From assembly GCA_003427395.1 (NCBI GenBank), contig BFEA01000335.1:727166-760234 (forward strand): a stretch of 33,069 nucleotides of DNA, read 5' to 3'. The DNA comes from Chara braunii (lineage: Eukaryota > Streptophyta > Charophyceae > Charales > Characeae). Positions 1 to 10,483 of this stretch are shown one piece after another (position 1 is the first letter of the stretch; each line of letters begins with the position of its first letter). The notes beneath the pieces were generated by a model. That model was not told the origin of the DNA. It searched no databases and saw only the letters and a list, made by a program, of their open reading frames with translations. The position numbers and the translations under genes were made by a program.

Positions 1-83
<83 letters not shown>
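1..83. repeat. (CT)n microsatellite
   Basis: An uninterrupted TC dinucleotide run fills the start of the window and is probably cut by the window edge. A shorter CT run follows at about 163-180. No gene is visible between here and 356. Confidence 0.97.
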
Positions 84-87
<4 letters not shown>

Positions 88-254
88 GTCTGCAGACGTA
101 GTGAAAAGTCAGGTAGCGAGAGGGTGAGGAGAGATGGTGGACTTAGAAGAGAAAGAAGAAGAACTCTCTCTCTCTCTCTCGCACGTAAGCACACACAAAT
201 GTAGGGCGTGGTAATGTCTATACCCACGTTTTAGCTGTAGATTCATTCGATTCG

Positions 255-256
<2 letters not shown>

Positions 257-310
<54 letters not shown>

Positions 311-329
311 TTATTTTATTTTATTTATT
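257..329. repeat. (TTA)n microsatellite grading into TTTTA/TTTA units
   Basis: Perfect TTA trinucleotides run to about 310, then become a mixed TTTTA/TTTA tract. Confidence 0.95.
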
Positions 330-540
330 CCTATCAATATACCATGAGGTAGGCCATGAGGTTAAATGCTTACCTATTTCTCTATATCGCTCCCTCATCG
401 TCGTCATTGTCTGTCGAAGTCGTCAGTCCGTCATCGCAGGTGCATCGCCTTCCCCGTTTCTTCACGAGGATCCCACGACCACGGCACGGGGCACTACGGA
501 CACCGGCTTGCTTGCCATTAGATGAACCTGGCGGACGTCA

Positions 541-1010
541 GGTAAATCGCCCTTTGTCTCTCTCTTTTTCCTCCCCCCTCTTATCTCCTTCCTCTTCTTC
601 CTCTTCTCTTCTACTATTCTTCTTCTTCTTCTTCTTCACCTGGTTCGCCTTCTTCCTCCTCCGCGCGGCCACTTCTCCTATTTGCCAGCTTGCGCTACCT
701 CTCCCTCGTGCGCTCGCTTCTCTGTGCAGTCTTCCTTCTCGGTTCCTCGCGCTATCTCCCCCTCACTACCACCGCGCGCCCTCTCCACCGTTCTCCTCTT
801 CGCTCCCCGCTTGCGCGCCTTCTCCCTCTCCAGCGTTCTCCTCTTCGCTCCCCGCTTGCGCGCCTTCTCCTTCTACTCCCCTCTGTTTCTTCTCCTTGCT
901 CTATGGTAATCACACTTCTGTTTCACCTGCTATCTTTCTCCTATCCCCTTCTTTCTCTGTGCACCCTCCGCTTCACTTTTCTCCTCTTTTCCTACCGCTA
1001 GTTTTGTTTG
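541..1010. repeat. pyrimidine-rich low-complexity tract with a 45-bp tandem duplication
   Basis: This stretch is dominated by C and T on the plus strand. A 35-bp core at 791-825 recurs at 836-870, an offset of 45 bp. Open frames here encode only Ser/Pro/Phe/Leu-rich low-complexity peptides and run into the AAT microsatellite downstream, so I do not call a gene. Confidence 0.8.
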
Positions 1011-1213
1011 CCCGTCGCGTGGCGGTCATCTCCTTCCATTCGAAGTCGTTTCTCCGCCGCGCTAGTCTCCTCCCCTGCTCCTGGCTGGATCGCACGGGCT
1101 GCAGTCGGGGCTCACCCGACAAGTGTACCATAAACCGGGTTGAGCTGAATCTGTCGTTGAATCCACGACAGATTCGACGAGACGAAACGTATCCAAATCT
1201 CGTAGAAGAGAAA

Positions 1214-1263
<50 letters not shown>

Positions 1264-1279
1264 TATTATTAATTATTAT

Positions 1280-1311
<32 letters not shown>
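1214..1311. repeat. (AAT)n/(ATT)n microsatellite with internal strand switch
   Basis: AAT units change to ATT around 1261-1278 and back to AAT, so the tract is partly self-complementary. A short AAAT run follows at about 1480-1503. Confidence 0.95.
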
Positions 1312-1315
<4 letters not shown>

Positions 1316-1626
1316 GTCTAACAAAATTATGAAGAACAAAAAATCAAAACCAAATCTACTACCCACCCCATTTGCTCGAATCCATCTCAGTTTCACCGCC
1401 AGATTCATCGAAGTGAAACTGCCGCGGGACGGAAAATAAGTCAACTGAAAATATGAATAAAAGTAAATCTAGTAAGATCAAATAAATAAATAAATAAATA
1501 AACAAATTTAAAAAGAAGGAAGAGTCTAACAACAAACTACCCCGTTATTCCACTCGTCGTGCCAGTACTACAACGGGGTCTCAAAACGATCCAACTATAA
1601 CGACCAACTACTCTACTCTAATTGTG

Positions 1627-1779
1627 AAGACACGGGTTCGAGCCCCTGCTCTCTCAGACCAGGTAAACAAAAGTAGAGCTCCCTTTGAAAAGGGAACTAG
1701 CTCAGCGGGCGATAGCTGGACTCCATGCCTACACCTTGAGTTTGACAGTCCAACACCCTAACCTACTAAGCTAGCTCCC
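1627..1779. repeat. tRNA-like inverted repeat, possible SINE head
   Basis: A plus-strand segment at 1692-1722 contains TAGCTCAGCGGG, a match to the pol III A box. The opposite strand of 1748-1779 contains TAGCTTAGTAGG, also an A-box match, and the two segments are roughly inverted copies. A B-box-like GGTTCGAGCCC lies at 1635-1645, upstream of the plus-strand A box and thus in the wrong order for one tRNA unit. The minus-strand half reads like a tRNA from acceptor stem through anticodon arm. I infer a rearranged tRNA-derived SINE or pseudo-tRNA. No intact cloverleaf is demonstrated. Confidence 0.4.
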
Positions 1780-1806
1780 ACTTCAAGTAGAAGGGGAGCA
1801 ACTTAG

Positions 1807-2345
1807 TATATAAACAGTAGTGGGGCTCAGTCCAACCCGTGGCCTGAGCCCATTTTTCCTAAGTTAGTGTGTGCGTACGCTTGCAGGTTGGTGTGCCTGT
1901 CTGAATGTTTGTCGGCCTGAGTGTGTGTGCGACCCGTGAGGGCACTTGGTAGGAGGGAAGGCCCGAAAGGCCGGCACTTAGATCTAGCCACGACATTAAG
2001 GGTTGTGGCGGGGAAATACTCAAGTGTCAGGTCTGCCGGTGTCGCCCAAATAGTGGTAGATGCGTGGGGAACCAGCCGCCGAGCAGAAGAAATCAAAAGT
2101 TGGCATTTTTAGAGGCCCGGTACCGTTAGGTAGGCGGGTTTTAGGTCAAGTATTCTCAGTCTAGACCCCGTGCGGATGATATCAGAATTTGCAACGGTGT
2201 CTCCCTCTGCAGAGGGACGAAGGCACCGGTCGCTAGGGTAGTCATGCGATCAAGAAGTCACCTCCTAGGGTGACTCCCTTTCTACCTACGGGAGGCTGAG
2301 TTAAAGTCTCAACCTCGCTTACTGTGCACATGAAGGATAAAGGTA
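1807..2345 (+). mobile_element. solo LTR-like repeat, relative of the 24.3-24.8 kb copy
   Basis: The segment shares a long series of diverged blocks, in order, with the reverse complement of about 24260-24760. Shared blocks include the TGTCGGCC..GAGTGTGTGTG block, the GGGGAAA..ACTCAAGT block, the AGTTGGCATTTTTAGAGGCCC region near 2098 and a CTCCCTCTG..AGAGGG block near 2205. A TATATAAAC box at 1807-1815 lies upstream in plus orientation, as in an LTR promoter. GGTATC at about 2342 followed by CGAGCA weakly resembles a primer-binding site. No terminal boundaries or target duplication were found, so retroviral LTR is an inference. It could instead be another dispersed repeat. Confidence 0.5.
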
Positions 2346-3990
2346 TCGCTCGAGCAAACGTCAACAATCGGGCGCTACCTCAACCCTGATAATCATACGC
2401 CGGGCGCGTATTAATTTATTATGACTAATGTACTCATGATTGAGTCTCAGCGTACATCGTAGATCTACTTGTCATAACATCAACCCTATCGACCCCTCAA
2501 CCTCTTCGGTCGAGGGGTATTACTGCAGATCCTAATCTTCCCAGCGTGCGTCATAACAATGCGCGCGCATACTTAACGAAAATTTCTCACCGATTTTGCC
2601 CTGGCCTCAATGGCCGAGGAATTCGTTTCGAGTGTCACGCTCAAGCGTGCACACCCTTTCCATTCAAGACTGGCTCCGTCATGGTAGCCGACGCCGTCAC
2701 CGTGTCGAATGCAAAAGCATGGCCAAATACCGTTGTAAGGGTATTTGGTCCGACACCGGCATAAGGGACCGAAAGGCCGTCCACCCCTGTCAATGAGTTG
2801 AAGCCACCCCCCCCTTTCCAACCAGGCATTGTAGATGTGATGCATTCCGCGCAGATTGCAACCCTTCGCCAAACCCTGCCTCACCAAAAAATCAACACAA
2901 CACAAACGTAGACGGCATCCCCCACGCCTCATACTGCGTTTTGTTATCTCCCATCCCCACGTCTGGCTATTCAGCGAACACAGGGCCTGGACTGCTACCT
3001 TCGGCGAGGAGGGAGGTCATGCTGCATGTCGCTCTTCCGGGACTGTAAACTGATGTATTAAGGTGCTTGAAAGTCGGCAATGGTGGCAGACCGTTCGGGA
3101 CTAGCAGGCGATATCGTGCCCCATCACACCCCGGGGTCAGTGGCAATGGGCCTTCGAGAGACGATCCGTACCTGCCATTCGTTGAAGGCGGGTTGTCCTG
3201 CACGCTTGCGTCCATTGAAAGGGCCGTTGGGGAAGGGGATAGACTTTGACGAGGTTGTCAGGGTGCATATATCCGGAACCTGACAAAACGTTTTCGCACA
3301 AGCTCGAATCCGGTGGGTACTGGCAGGTGATGGCGACGTCGACGACCACAGACCAACTGTGATGACAACGGCACCTCCCAACAGGCAATAGTGGAGGTGG
3401 ATGTGGCGAAGAAAGCGTGGGCGAGGTGGAAAAGGGGCGCGACGGATATGAGGGTCAAGCGATGGTAAAGGCAGATATCAAGGTGGAGCGATGGTGTACA
3501 CAGGTTTTGGAGGTGGGGAAAACGAAGATGCAGGGTCCGCCAATGTCTCACGGTACTGGCCAAAGTAGCGGATTCCCCAAAAGCTTCGAAGTTTTGAGAG
3601 TTGTCGTGAGAACCTGCTATGGTGCTGGCCCTGCCGGTGTCCCGCTTCAATGGCCACTCAGCGCAGATGTCACACACCGCGGTGCACCACAAACATCAGA
3701 CGAAAACCTATGTGGACCACACAGACAACCAAAAAAAAAGGAAGCAAAAAACTGCCCCCTTTTTTTTCGGTACACAATCCGTTTTCTGAAAGAACTACAT
3801 GAACGTGAATCGCGGACGTCGCGCAAGGTCCACTAACATTTCCACATCCACGATGATGCAGGGTCTCCGCCGAATTGTCGAAAAAGAAGTCGAATCCCGT
3901 TTTTCGCCCAAAACAACATGCCAGACAAGAAGTGGGATACGACCCTTAGTAGTAGTTTATGGATCCGTACATCTGGGCCTCAGCCCTCCT
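2346..3990. other. unassigned intergenic sequence
   Basis: Short overlapping open frames exist on both strands, the longest 144 codons on the minus strand at 3258-3692. None shows a recognisable domain, consistent codon pattern or splice structure. It may be decayed internal sequence of the element whose LTR-like end lies at 1807-2345, but there is no coding evidence. Confidence 0.6.
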
Positions 3991-4059
3991 CCGTGCAAGC
4001 ACGGATTCGAACCGGCGACCTTGGCCTTAGGAGCCAAGCTCTTAACCGCTACATCCAGG
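3991..4059 (-). other. tRNA-like pseudogene or SINE head
   Basis: On the minus strand a perfect B box, GGTTCGAATCC, lies at 4003-4013. Upstream are a D-arm-like TAGCGGTTAAGAG (4039-4051) and an anticodon-arm-like TTGGC/GCCAA stem with a 7-base loop. The A box lacks several consensus bases, position 33 of the loop is not T, and the T stem pairs in only three positions. It is therefore a degenerate tRNA or a tRNA-derived SINE head and probably not a working tRNA. Confidence 0.5.
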
Positions 4060-4358
4060 ACACAATGTTTAAACGTGGAACCATACCAGCCGTGATATCC
4101 ACCCCACCCCTGCAACGCTGTAATGCCCAACTCAACACACACCACACACAACACCACAGAGACGCACCACAGAGAAACGGTGATTCTCGCACACTTCGTT
4201 CCAATCAGCATGTAACCCCCCACTTGTACTTATACCCAGTCACTCAAACGGGACTTACAACATGATACGAGCCTTGGCCTATCTTATTATAAAAAAAAAA
4301 ACTGTCACCGCTCCCAACATTATTTTTACAAGAAAAACACTCTTTTTTTTTTTTTTCT

Positions 4359-4365
4359 CTCTCTT

Positions 4366-4404
<39 letters not shown>
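4359..4404. repeat. (CT)n/(CA)n microsatellite, left of the ccmF fragment
   Basis: Mixed CT units pass into perfect CA units. The same CA repeat resumes on the other side of the organelle-derived segment at 4524-4571. Confidence 0.95.
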
Positions 4405-4406
<2 letters not shown>

Positions 4407-4524
4407 AACTATAGGAATACTACTGGGAAGTTGGTGGGCTTATCATGAGCTAGGTTGGGGCGGTTGGTGGTTTTGGGATCCCGTAGAAAATGCATCTTTG
4501 ATGCCTTGGGTATTAGCTACAGCA
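4405..4524 (+). pseudogene. ccmFN: nuclear copy of mitochondrial ccmF (ccmFN) WWD-domain fragment
   Basis: About 39 codons read through without a stop in plus frame. They contain [20 protein letters not shown], followed by an [13 protein letters not shown] block. This is the tryptophan-rich WWD motif of CcmF, the membrane protein of system I cytochrome c maturation that takes part in haem attachment in plant mitochondria. Only the motif is present, a small part of the roughly 500-600-residue family, with no start or stop codon. CA microsatellite flanks both sides directly, so the piece seems captured within a CA tract. The sequence needs no obvious editing to give the conserved motif. I infer a nuclear insertion of mitochondrial DNA and not an active gene. 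Confidence 0.9.
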
Positions 4525-4533
4525 CACACACAT

Positions 4534-4571
<38 letters not shown>
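4524..4571. repeat. (CA)n microsatellite, right of the ccmF fragment
   Basis: CA units continue up to the first base before the retrotransposon LTR. The last bases, ACACG, also serve as the left target-site duplication. Confidence 0.95.

Positions 4572-4572
<1 letters not shown>
4568..4572. repeat. left target-site duplication of the chromovirus
   Basis: ACACG sits directly before the LTR start. The right flank reads CACG at 13748-13751, or ACACG if the last LTR base is counted. A 4-5-bp duplication fits Ty3-type integration. Confidence 0.7.
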
Positions 4573-4574
<2 letters not shown>

Positions 4575-5668
4575 TTATGAACTCAGTTCTCTGACGATTT
4601 TTACCGCCACTCACACACAGACAGTCTCATACACACCCATACATGCATAAGAGAAGGGGGAGAGGAAACAGAGTCCAAACTTTACACAGACCAGAGTAGA
4701 CAACGAAAGTTCAACCATGCACAGATGGGGAGAAAACACTCTGGGTTTCTCACTCTCTGACAGACTCCCAACAACAATCACACGAAGACACCTGCGAGGA
4801 TAACAATTGGAATTCACACTGATGATGAGCCAATTAAAACCAAATATCGTTAGAGAGTTTGTTCGAGTGCCGCGCCACTTTCAGAACCCCACACTCCACT
4901 CTCTACCCTACACACAGTTAGTAGCGCAACACCGAGATGGCCTCCCAGCGGCCAGCGTCAACCACCCAGATGAAGAACAGATCCTGCGATGAAGTCCTCA
5001 GTGCTGGTGAACAACTCTGGCGAAGAAATAGGCAGCTATGGCTGCAGCCACCTACAAATACTTAGTGAAGAGCCTGGATATAGCCCTGCCAGGCGCAGAT
5101 ACCCTCAGGGGTAGATGCGCTGTGGATGCTCCAGCTTTGGAAACCTTCTGAAGGTCGGTTATGGCTGCCGTCCGCGACAAGGGTCTCAGGATGCCGCCTG
5201 AGACAATTACCAGCGCCAACTTGCTTGGCTTTTCCAAACGCTGCTTCGCGAGAATGAACAGCCAAAAAATCATAAATCGATTTCCCTAAACTATTAATAG
5301 CTCTAGACTACTCTAACCTAGGCCTAGACCTGACTGACTGGACCGACCGGTACCGTTCCAATTTCGGCCTCTAGACCTCTACCTACCCGGCTATAGGCTA
5401 TAGGACCGTCTATCGGTATAGGCCCCTTCGGGCTTGTCCGTCCTAGGGGTAGCCCGGGTCTGCTATACTCAGTGGCGGTAGCTGTAGGAAATTCGGGTTG
5501 GTGTTGGGCCTATATTTCCCATCTTTGTAGATATGCCCCTCACGAATTTTCCGTACAGGTAAGTCTCTCGGTTAGCCCTCACCTAAACAAAATTACGAAT
5601 CTACCCTACCGATGTCACTGTACAGCCTCGCAATCAGTCTTGGCAGTCAAAATCAGCAAGTCATTGCA
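4573..5668 (-). repeat. left (3') LTR of the chromovirus
   Basis: Starts TGTTATGAAC and ends AGTCATTGCA on the plus strand, giving TG..CA termini. It aligns along its whole length with 12651-13747. By eye there is roughly one difference every 15-20 bp plus small indels, so the insertion is not recent. Its inner end abuts the inverted integrase block directly, where the polypurine tract should be. Confidence 0.92.
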
Positions 5669-5683
5669 AGCTTACCCTCCCGG

Positions 5684-6880
5684 GGAGCGAGGATATCGCA
5701 ACGCTTCTTCTGGAAGGAAATGCGGATTGATATGCTGCGGTATATGGAAACCTGTGAGCTTTGCTAGAGGAATAAAGTCCAACGTAGGCCTTCTCTGGGA
5801 CTAGTCAAACCCTTACCCATACATGATGGCCCTGCTGAGTCTGTGTCGATTGATTTCACAGATTTAGGCAAGACCACCCCTCGTGGCATGCGTAAGGTTA
5901 CGGTCTGCGTGGATAGGTTCTCAAAATACACAGAGTTCATCCCCTTGCCAGAGGTAGCTAGGGTCCTGGTTGTGAGAGCAACCTTCTCAAAGAGGTGGGT
6001 CACTCACCATGGACCGCCCACTTCTATAGTAAGTGACAGAGACCCCCGATTTTGCAACAACGAGTAGCAGTCCTACTGCAAGGACTACTTGCACTCCCGA
6101 TTGGACATGACTTCGGGTCATCATCCTGAAGCCAATGGACAGACGGAAGTGATGAACCAAATCTTATTTCAATTGCTGCGTCCTGTCATCTCTCCTGATC
6201 AGCAGGACTGGGATCTCCATTTAGCTCGAGCACAACTTGTTTATAATATGTATGTCCACTCCTCGACTGGATTCAGTCCATACCGGTTGCACTGGGGACG
6301 TGAACCATGACAGCCTCTCGATGATATCAACGATAAGGCTAAGTCTGATCTGACACCAGACACCGCAGAGTTTACCATACGCTATCGCATAGATGTGAAA
6401 AGAGCACGGACGAACTTGTTCAAAGTCCAAAAGGCGATGATTGAACAAGCTATTCACCATAGGCGACCTTCCCCCATCCGCACTGATGACTATGTCTGGG
6501 TAGCCAGTTCTGAGTTGTCGAGGGAGGAGGACATCTCCCCCAAGGTGTTGCAACGTTACTTGGGTCCATGGCAGGTATTAGATATAGTGGGCTCCGATCC
6601 TTTCGGCCCATCATACGTTATCGACGTCCCACCCTATCCGGTCTTTCATGCATCCAAGTTGTTTCCTTTCACTCTAGCTAATGCATTCCCCAACCAGCCT
6701 CCTCAGTTTGGTCTACCAATCCCTGGCAAGGGATATGACGTGGAGTCCATTGAGGATGAGTGGGGCACTGGCCCCGACCGGTAGTATCTTGTGAAGTTCT
6801 CTTTCCAACCTCACAACGAGGACCAATGGTTCATCAGGAAAGAACTTCTCAAGATTGCACGGGCTCTTTCTTCTTGTTAG
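5684..6880 (+). pseudogene. Ty3 integrase with C-terminal chromodomain, decayed
   Basis: One reading frame runs from about 5684 to the TAG at 6878-6880, broken only by four in-frame stops at 5765, 6065, 6308 and 6782. The second half of the zinc-binding domain comes first (RFFWKEM, then C-x2-C near 5750); the two histidines are missing. Then come the DDE catalytic core with SIDFTDLG, SDRDPRF and HHPEANGQTE, and the C-terminal domain. Last is a chromodomain-like tail (DVESIEDEW, YLVKFSF, WFIRKELLKIA). Integrase joins retroelement cDNA to host DNA; chromodomains in this family bind modified histones and steer insertion to heterochromatin. The frame begins immediately after the LTR because of the inversion, so no start codon exists. 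Confidence 0.9.
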
Positions 6881-7350
6881 AGCCTTTCGTAATTAACTTC
6901 AGGTAACCTAACGGTCGCCCACATACTTGCTCCATTGGCGTGCATATATCGAAGTAGTCAGCCTCCTTGAACATCTCTCATAATATGTTCTACACTGTAG
7001 AAAGTTGAATCTACATGAGGCGCAGCGTCTCCTTCGCTATCGCGCCTGAGAGAATAAATAGTGCAAAGGAGCAATTCATTTGGTAGTGTCGCGGTCGCCC
7101 ATAAAATTAAGAAAGCCATCATGCCGAACGAAGGCCTTGCCTTCGCATTTGTTTGTTTCTTGGAGATCCGTCAGCTCTGCGCCTCTTTCTTATTTACAAA
7201 GGGCCTAACTCGAAAGAGACCTGGTAACAGGACAGGACAAGAGCATGCCAAAAAAGGACAAGTGAGGGGATATCGATCGCTAGCACACTTTAAGAACTGA
7301 AAATGTCCACGTGCATTATGACACTTTGACATTAGCAGTACCCTGAGCCG
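6881..7350 (+). other. 3' non-coding part of the inverted chromovirus block
   Basis: No domain is seen. A 79-codon open frame at 7061-7300 shows no family resemblance. The position between the chromodomain stop and the polypurine tract fits retroelement 3' untranslated sequence. Confidence 0.55.
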
Positions 7351-7368
7351 CTGATCCTGGGGAATGCA
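7351..7368 (+). other. candidate polypurine tract and first LTR bases
   Basis: The sequence CCTGGGGAATGCA includes GGGGAA (7359-7364) followed by TGCA, the same four bases that start the LTR in minus orientation. Polypurine tracts prime second-strand synthesis directly next to the 3' LTR. It is short, so the call rests mainly on its position at the inversion edge. Confidence 0.55.
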
Positions 7369-7377
7369 CTAGCGTTC

Positions 7378-7910
7378 CTAACCTCTACTGTAGGTATACA
7401 TCAAGTCTGAACTCCGGGCATAACCGGGTTCAAAATTGGGATCCGCTTGCAAATTCTTGACTATGGGTCCATAAGTCGGGTCCTGAGGCAGAACACGAGC
7501 AATGGTCTGACGGGTCTCCTTTCCAAAGGAGTGAGTAAAGGAGATCAGTGCAAAAGAGTCAGGCCTACGAGAGAGGGCATCTGTCACCTTATTGTAGCAG
7601 CCCTTCTTGTGCTTCAGTTCAAAGTCAAACATGTCGATGAATTGAATGTACCGTGCCAACTTATCATTTAACTCCCTCTAAGACTTCATCCACTGTAAGG
7701 TGGAGTAATCAGAGAAGATCTTAAAGCGTCTTCCCAGGAGAAAGTGTTTCCAATGTTTCAAGGCACAGACAAGAGTATATAGCTCTTTCTCGTAGGTAGA
7801 GTCCTGAAGCTTCTGAGTTTTAATCTTCTTACTCATGAACTCTACAGGCCGTAGACCATTCCCATCATCTTGCTGAAGAATTGCCCCAATGCCATACTGC
7901 GTCAGTGATC
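7378..7910 (-). pseudogene. Ty3 RNase H domain, decayed
   Basis: Minus-strand translation of about 7910-7660 gives the RNase H block, including YGIGAILQQDD, LRPVEFMSKK, STYEKELYALV and HWKHFLLG. It continues to ARYIQFIDMFDFELKHKKG and VTDALSRRPD, the classic end of the Ty3 RNase H domain before integrase. This enzyme removes the RNA strand during reverse transcription. A TAG at 7678-7680 interrupts the frame where CAG would fit, and stops appear again near 7375. The frame ends at the right edge of the inverted block. Confidence 0.88.
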
Positions 7911-9017
7911 AGGATGAATGGCAAAGTGGGGTCGGACAACTTCAGCACTGGTGCACGAGTCAAGGTCTTCTTGAGTCGTGTGAAGGCCACCTGACAGGGA
8001 AGGGACAAAAAAAAAAGGAGTGTCTTTTTTTGTTAGGTTGGTCAGGAGTGCAGTCATTGCAGAAAAGTTCCTGACAAACTTTCTGTAGTATGAGGTTAAA
8101 CACATGAAGGACCTGACATCCCTCACTGTCTGTGGATGTGGCCGCTCCTGAATAGCAGCTATCTTGGTTGCTTCAGGAGCCAGACCATCTCCAGAGATTA
8201 CATGGTCCAGATAGATGACAGAGGGAACTCCAAAGGATGACTTCTCTCTATTAATTTTATACTGGCTTTCGCATAACGACTGAAGAACTAGAGCCAAGTG
8301 CTCCGCATGTTCCCTGACAGTCCGACTGAATACCAGAATGTCATCTAGGTAGACAACCATGAACTTGTCCAGGTAAGGCCTGAAGATGCAGTGCATCTCA
8401 GTCTGGAAGGTACCTAGGGTATTGCAAAGTCCAAATGGCATGACCAAAAACTTATACGTCCCATATCTGGTCTTGAAGGCTATCTTGTAGACATCCTCCT
8501 CTGCCATCTCAATCTGATGGTACCCAGATTTGAGGTCGACTATGTTGAACACTGTACAACCCTGCACCATATCCAGAAGGTCATCGATCCTTGGAAGAGG
8601 CTCTGTACTTTTCCTAGTGATCTTATTGAGACCTTTGTAGTCGATGCACATCCTGAATTCTTCATTCCCTTTTCGGACGAAGAGCACTGGTGCGCCAAAT
8701 TCAGATGCGCTCGGTTGTATCCATCCTTTGCTGGTTAGGGTCCTTAGCTGTCTTCTGAACTCCTCAAGCTCAGCAGAGGACATTCTGTAGATACGGCCCT
8801 TTGGAGGGACCGCTTCAGGTAGCAGCTCGATGTGATGCTTGGTTGGCCGGTTGGGTAGTACAAAGGGCTCCTGCATCAAATCAACATACTGATCCACAAC
8901 CTGTTGTATCTCAGCAGGACATGAAACAGGTGCAGCGTCTGTTTGCTTGACTAGAGCTAAGAACACACGCTCATGGCCATACAGGCGCGAGAGGGAATAA
9001 AACTTCATCGCTCTCAA
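7902..9017 (-). pseudogene. Ty3 reverse transcriptase
   Basis: A 371-codon minus-strand frame encodes the RT domain. It has a KGWIQPSASEFGAPVLFV fingers motif, a MCIDYKGLNKIT block, the first catalytic Asp in NIVDLKSGYHQIE, the PFGLCNTLGTFQ block and the catalytic VVYLDDILVFS motif. The thumb region ends in SFMCLTSYYRKFVRNFS. It copies retroelement RNA into cDNA. The final approximately 30 residues are out of frame because of an A run at 8007-8016; the RNase H domain continues in another frame. RT is otherwise nearly intact, but frameshift and downstream stops prevent a working polyprotein. The first ATG is not a true start because pol is made by processing. Confidence 0.95.
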
Positions 9018-9506
9018 ACAGTAGCAACTAGTTTTAGGGTGATGTTCAACAACAATCCTGCAAGTCTAATACACCCCCTGTCCATTGGGGAGCTCAACCT
9101 TAGGGGTCTGTCAATCGATCCTAGGGTTGACTGCCCTTAGCCAGTGCATCGAGAACACCAGATCAGAGGGTAAATCAGGGAATATGTAGAAGTTCAGACT
9201 GTGTCTGACTTGTGTCTGACTTCTCCAGCACTGTCGAAGGTAACAGGAATGTCCCTGACCTTCTCCCTGATAGTGAGAACAGTGGAGTCACCTATTCTGA
9301 CCAACAGCAGTTACTGCAGCTGCGGAACTTTCATGCCCAGATGCAGCTTCCTAACAACACTGGGAGACATGAAGTTCTGGGTGGCTCCACAATCCAACAG
9401 CCCCTTGATACTGACGTTGTTGAACAGGAGCCGAAGTGGGATGAGATCAGACTTGCTTTTCTTTTGTTCCTTCAGTTGAAGGAAGAAAGCAGCAAGTGAC
9501 TGAAGC
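9018..9506 (-). pseudogene. Ty3 retropepsin-like protease region
   Basis: Minus-strand translation around 9440-9210 contains KGLLDCGATQNFMSP, with the Asp of the D-S/T/C-G-A active-site motif near 9385-9396, then VVRKLHLGMKVPQL and an in-frame stop. A second block, TVLTIREKVRDIPVTF, fits the protease flap and C-terminal strands. The protease cuts the Gag-Pol polyprotein and lies here between gag and RT as expected for Ty3 elements. Confidence 0.7.
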
Positions 9507-10483
9507 TCATCCTGCCCCGAGTCCTAATCCGGGTCGATCCTCATAGCAAAAGGATGCTGCCCGTGCAGTTCCCAAACTCTCACATACTGTCTCAACTGAA
9601 GCAGCTGTAGATTCATCTACCTCAACAGATGAAGGTGCGGCACTGGGGGGAACTGCAGTCCCCAGGGTCTGCTTCAGTTTTTTGACTGACCTGGGCCTGG
9701 CATGTAAGGGCAGTCCTTTAAAAAGTGTTGTCCCTCCCATCTCAGGAAGACCCCTTTTTCCTTTCTTCTTCTCCACACTACTTCCTAGATCTTGAAATCA
9801 TGCCAGGGGAGAGTGGAGGGATTGAGTGGGTCAGCTGGCATTCGGACGTCTCTTGGCAGATTCGGGCGCTGGGCAGAGGTAGAAGGACGACGTCCCTTAT
9901 CCTTCCCCTTGGAACTGGCTGAGGTTGTGGTAGGGGAAAATTTCTTCTGCTGTTGCAGAACTCCCAAAACAGCCTGAGTCAGGGCCGCTGCAACATCAGC
10001 ATCAGCAGCAGGTGCAGTCCATGTTGATGGTGTATCAGGCTGGGAATCTGAATCAGTGGCTGAGGCAGACCCTGCATGTGCAAAGACCGCTTTTCTCTTT
10101 CTACCACCACGAGGGAAAACTCCTTTCCTCTTGTCAGAGGAGGGGGCCTGGACATGAAGTTTTGCCTCCATGTCCAGGGCTGCACGACTAAAGGATCTCC
10201 AATCCTTACGCCCTGCGCTATACAAAGCAACAGAAAACTTCTCAGGCGCTGCCCTGCAGAAGGTAGTAAGTCATCTGCAAACATCACCAACCCAAGGGGT
10301 GGAAGTTAGTTGCTTGAACTCTACAAACAACAATTGCAGGTAACGCTGCTGTCCCAGGCAAGCAATCTTGTCAGAAGCTTTACGGGAGCTGCAAAGTGTT
10401 CTTCTAGGGCCTGCAGAAGGTTGTCCACCCCCAATCCCAAAGCCCAGTCCTCCGTTGATTTCTACAGATCGTTGGAGGTAGAG

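Larger units (their letters stand above)
5669..7368. other. internally inverted block of the chromovirus
   Basis: Inside a minus-strand element this block reads on the plus strand: integrase core, chromodomain, 3' non-coding, then the candidate polypurine tract GGGGAA at 7359-7364 followed by TGCA. TGCA is also the first four bases of the LTR in minus orientation. The left edge joins integrase sequence directly to the LTR end TTGCA. Turning the block round would put the polypurine tract next to the LTR and integrase after RNase H. I infer an inversion through the palindromic TGCA at the LTR edge. Confidence 0.8.

Noticed and set aside
356-1321. 321-codon plus-strand open frame
   Set aside because: Pyrimidine-rich low complexity followed by translated AAT repeats (poly-Ile/Asn). 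No domain, and the opposite strand is also open.
3258-3692. 144-codon minus-strand frame
   Set aside because: No recognisable domain. An overlapping 139-codon frame on the other strand is equally good, so chance is the simpler reading.
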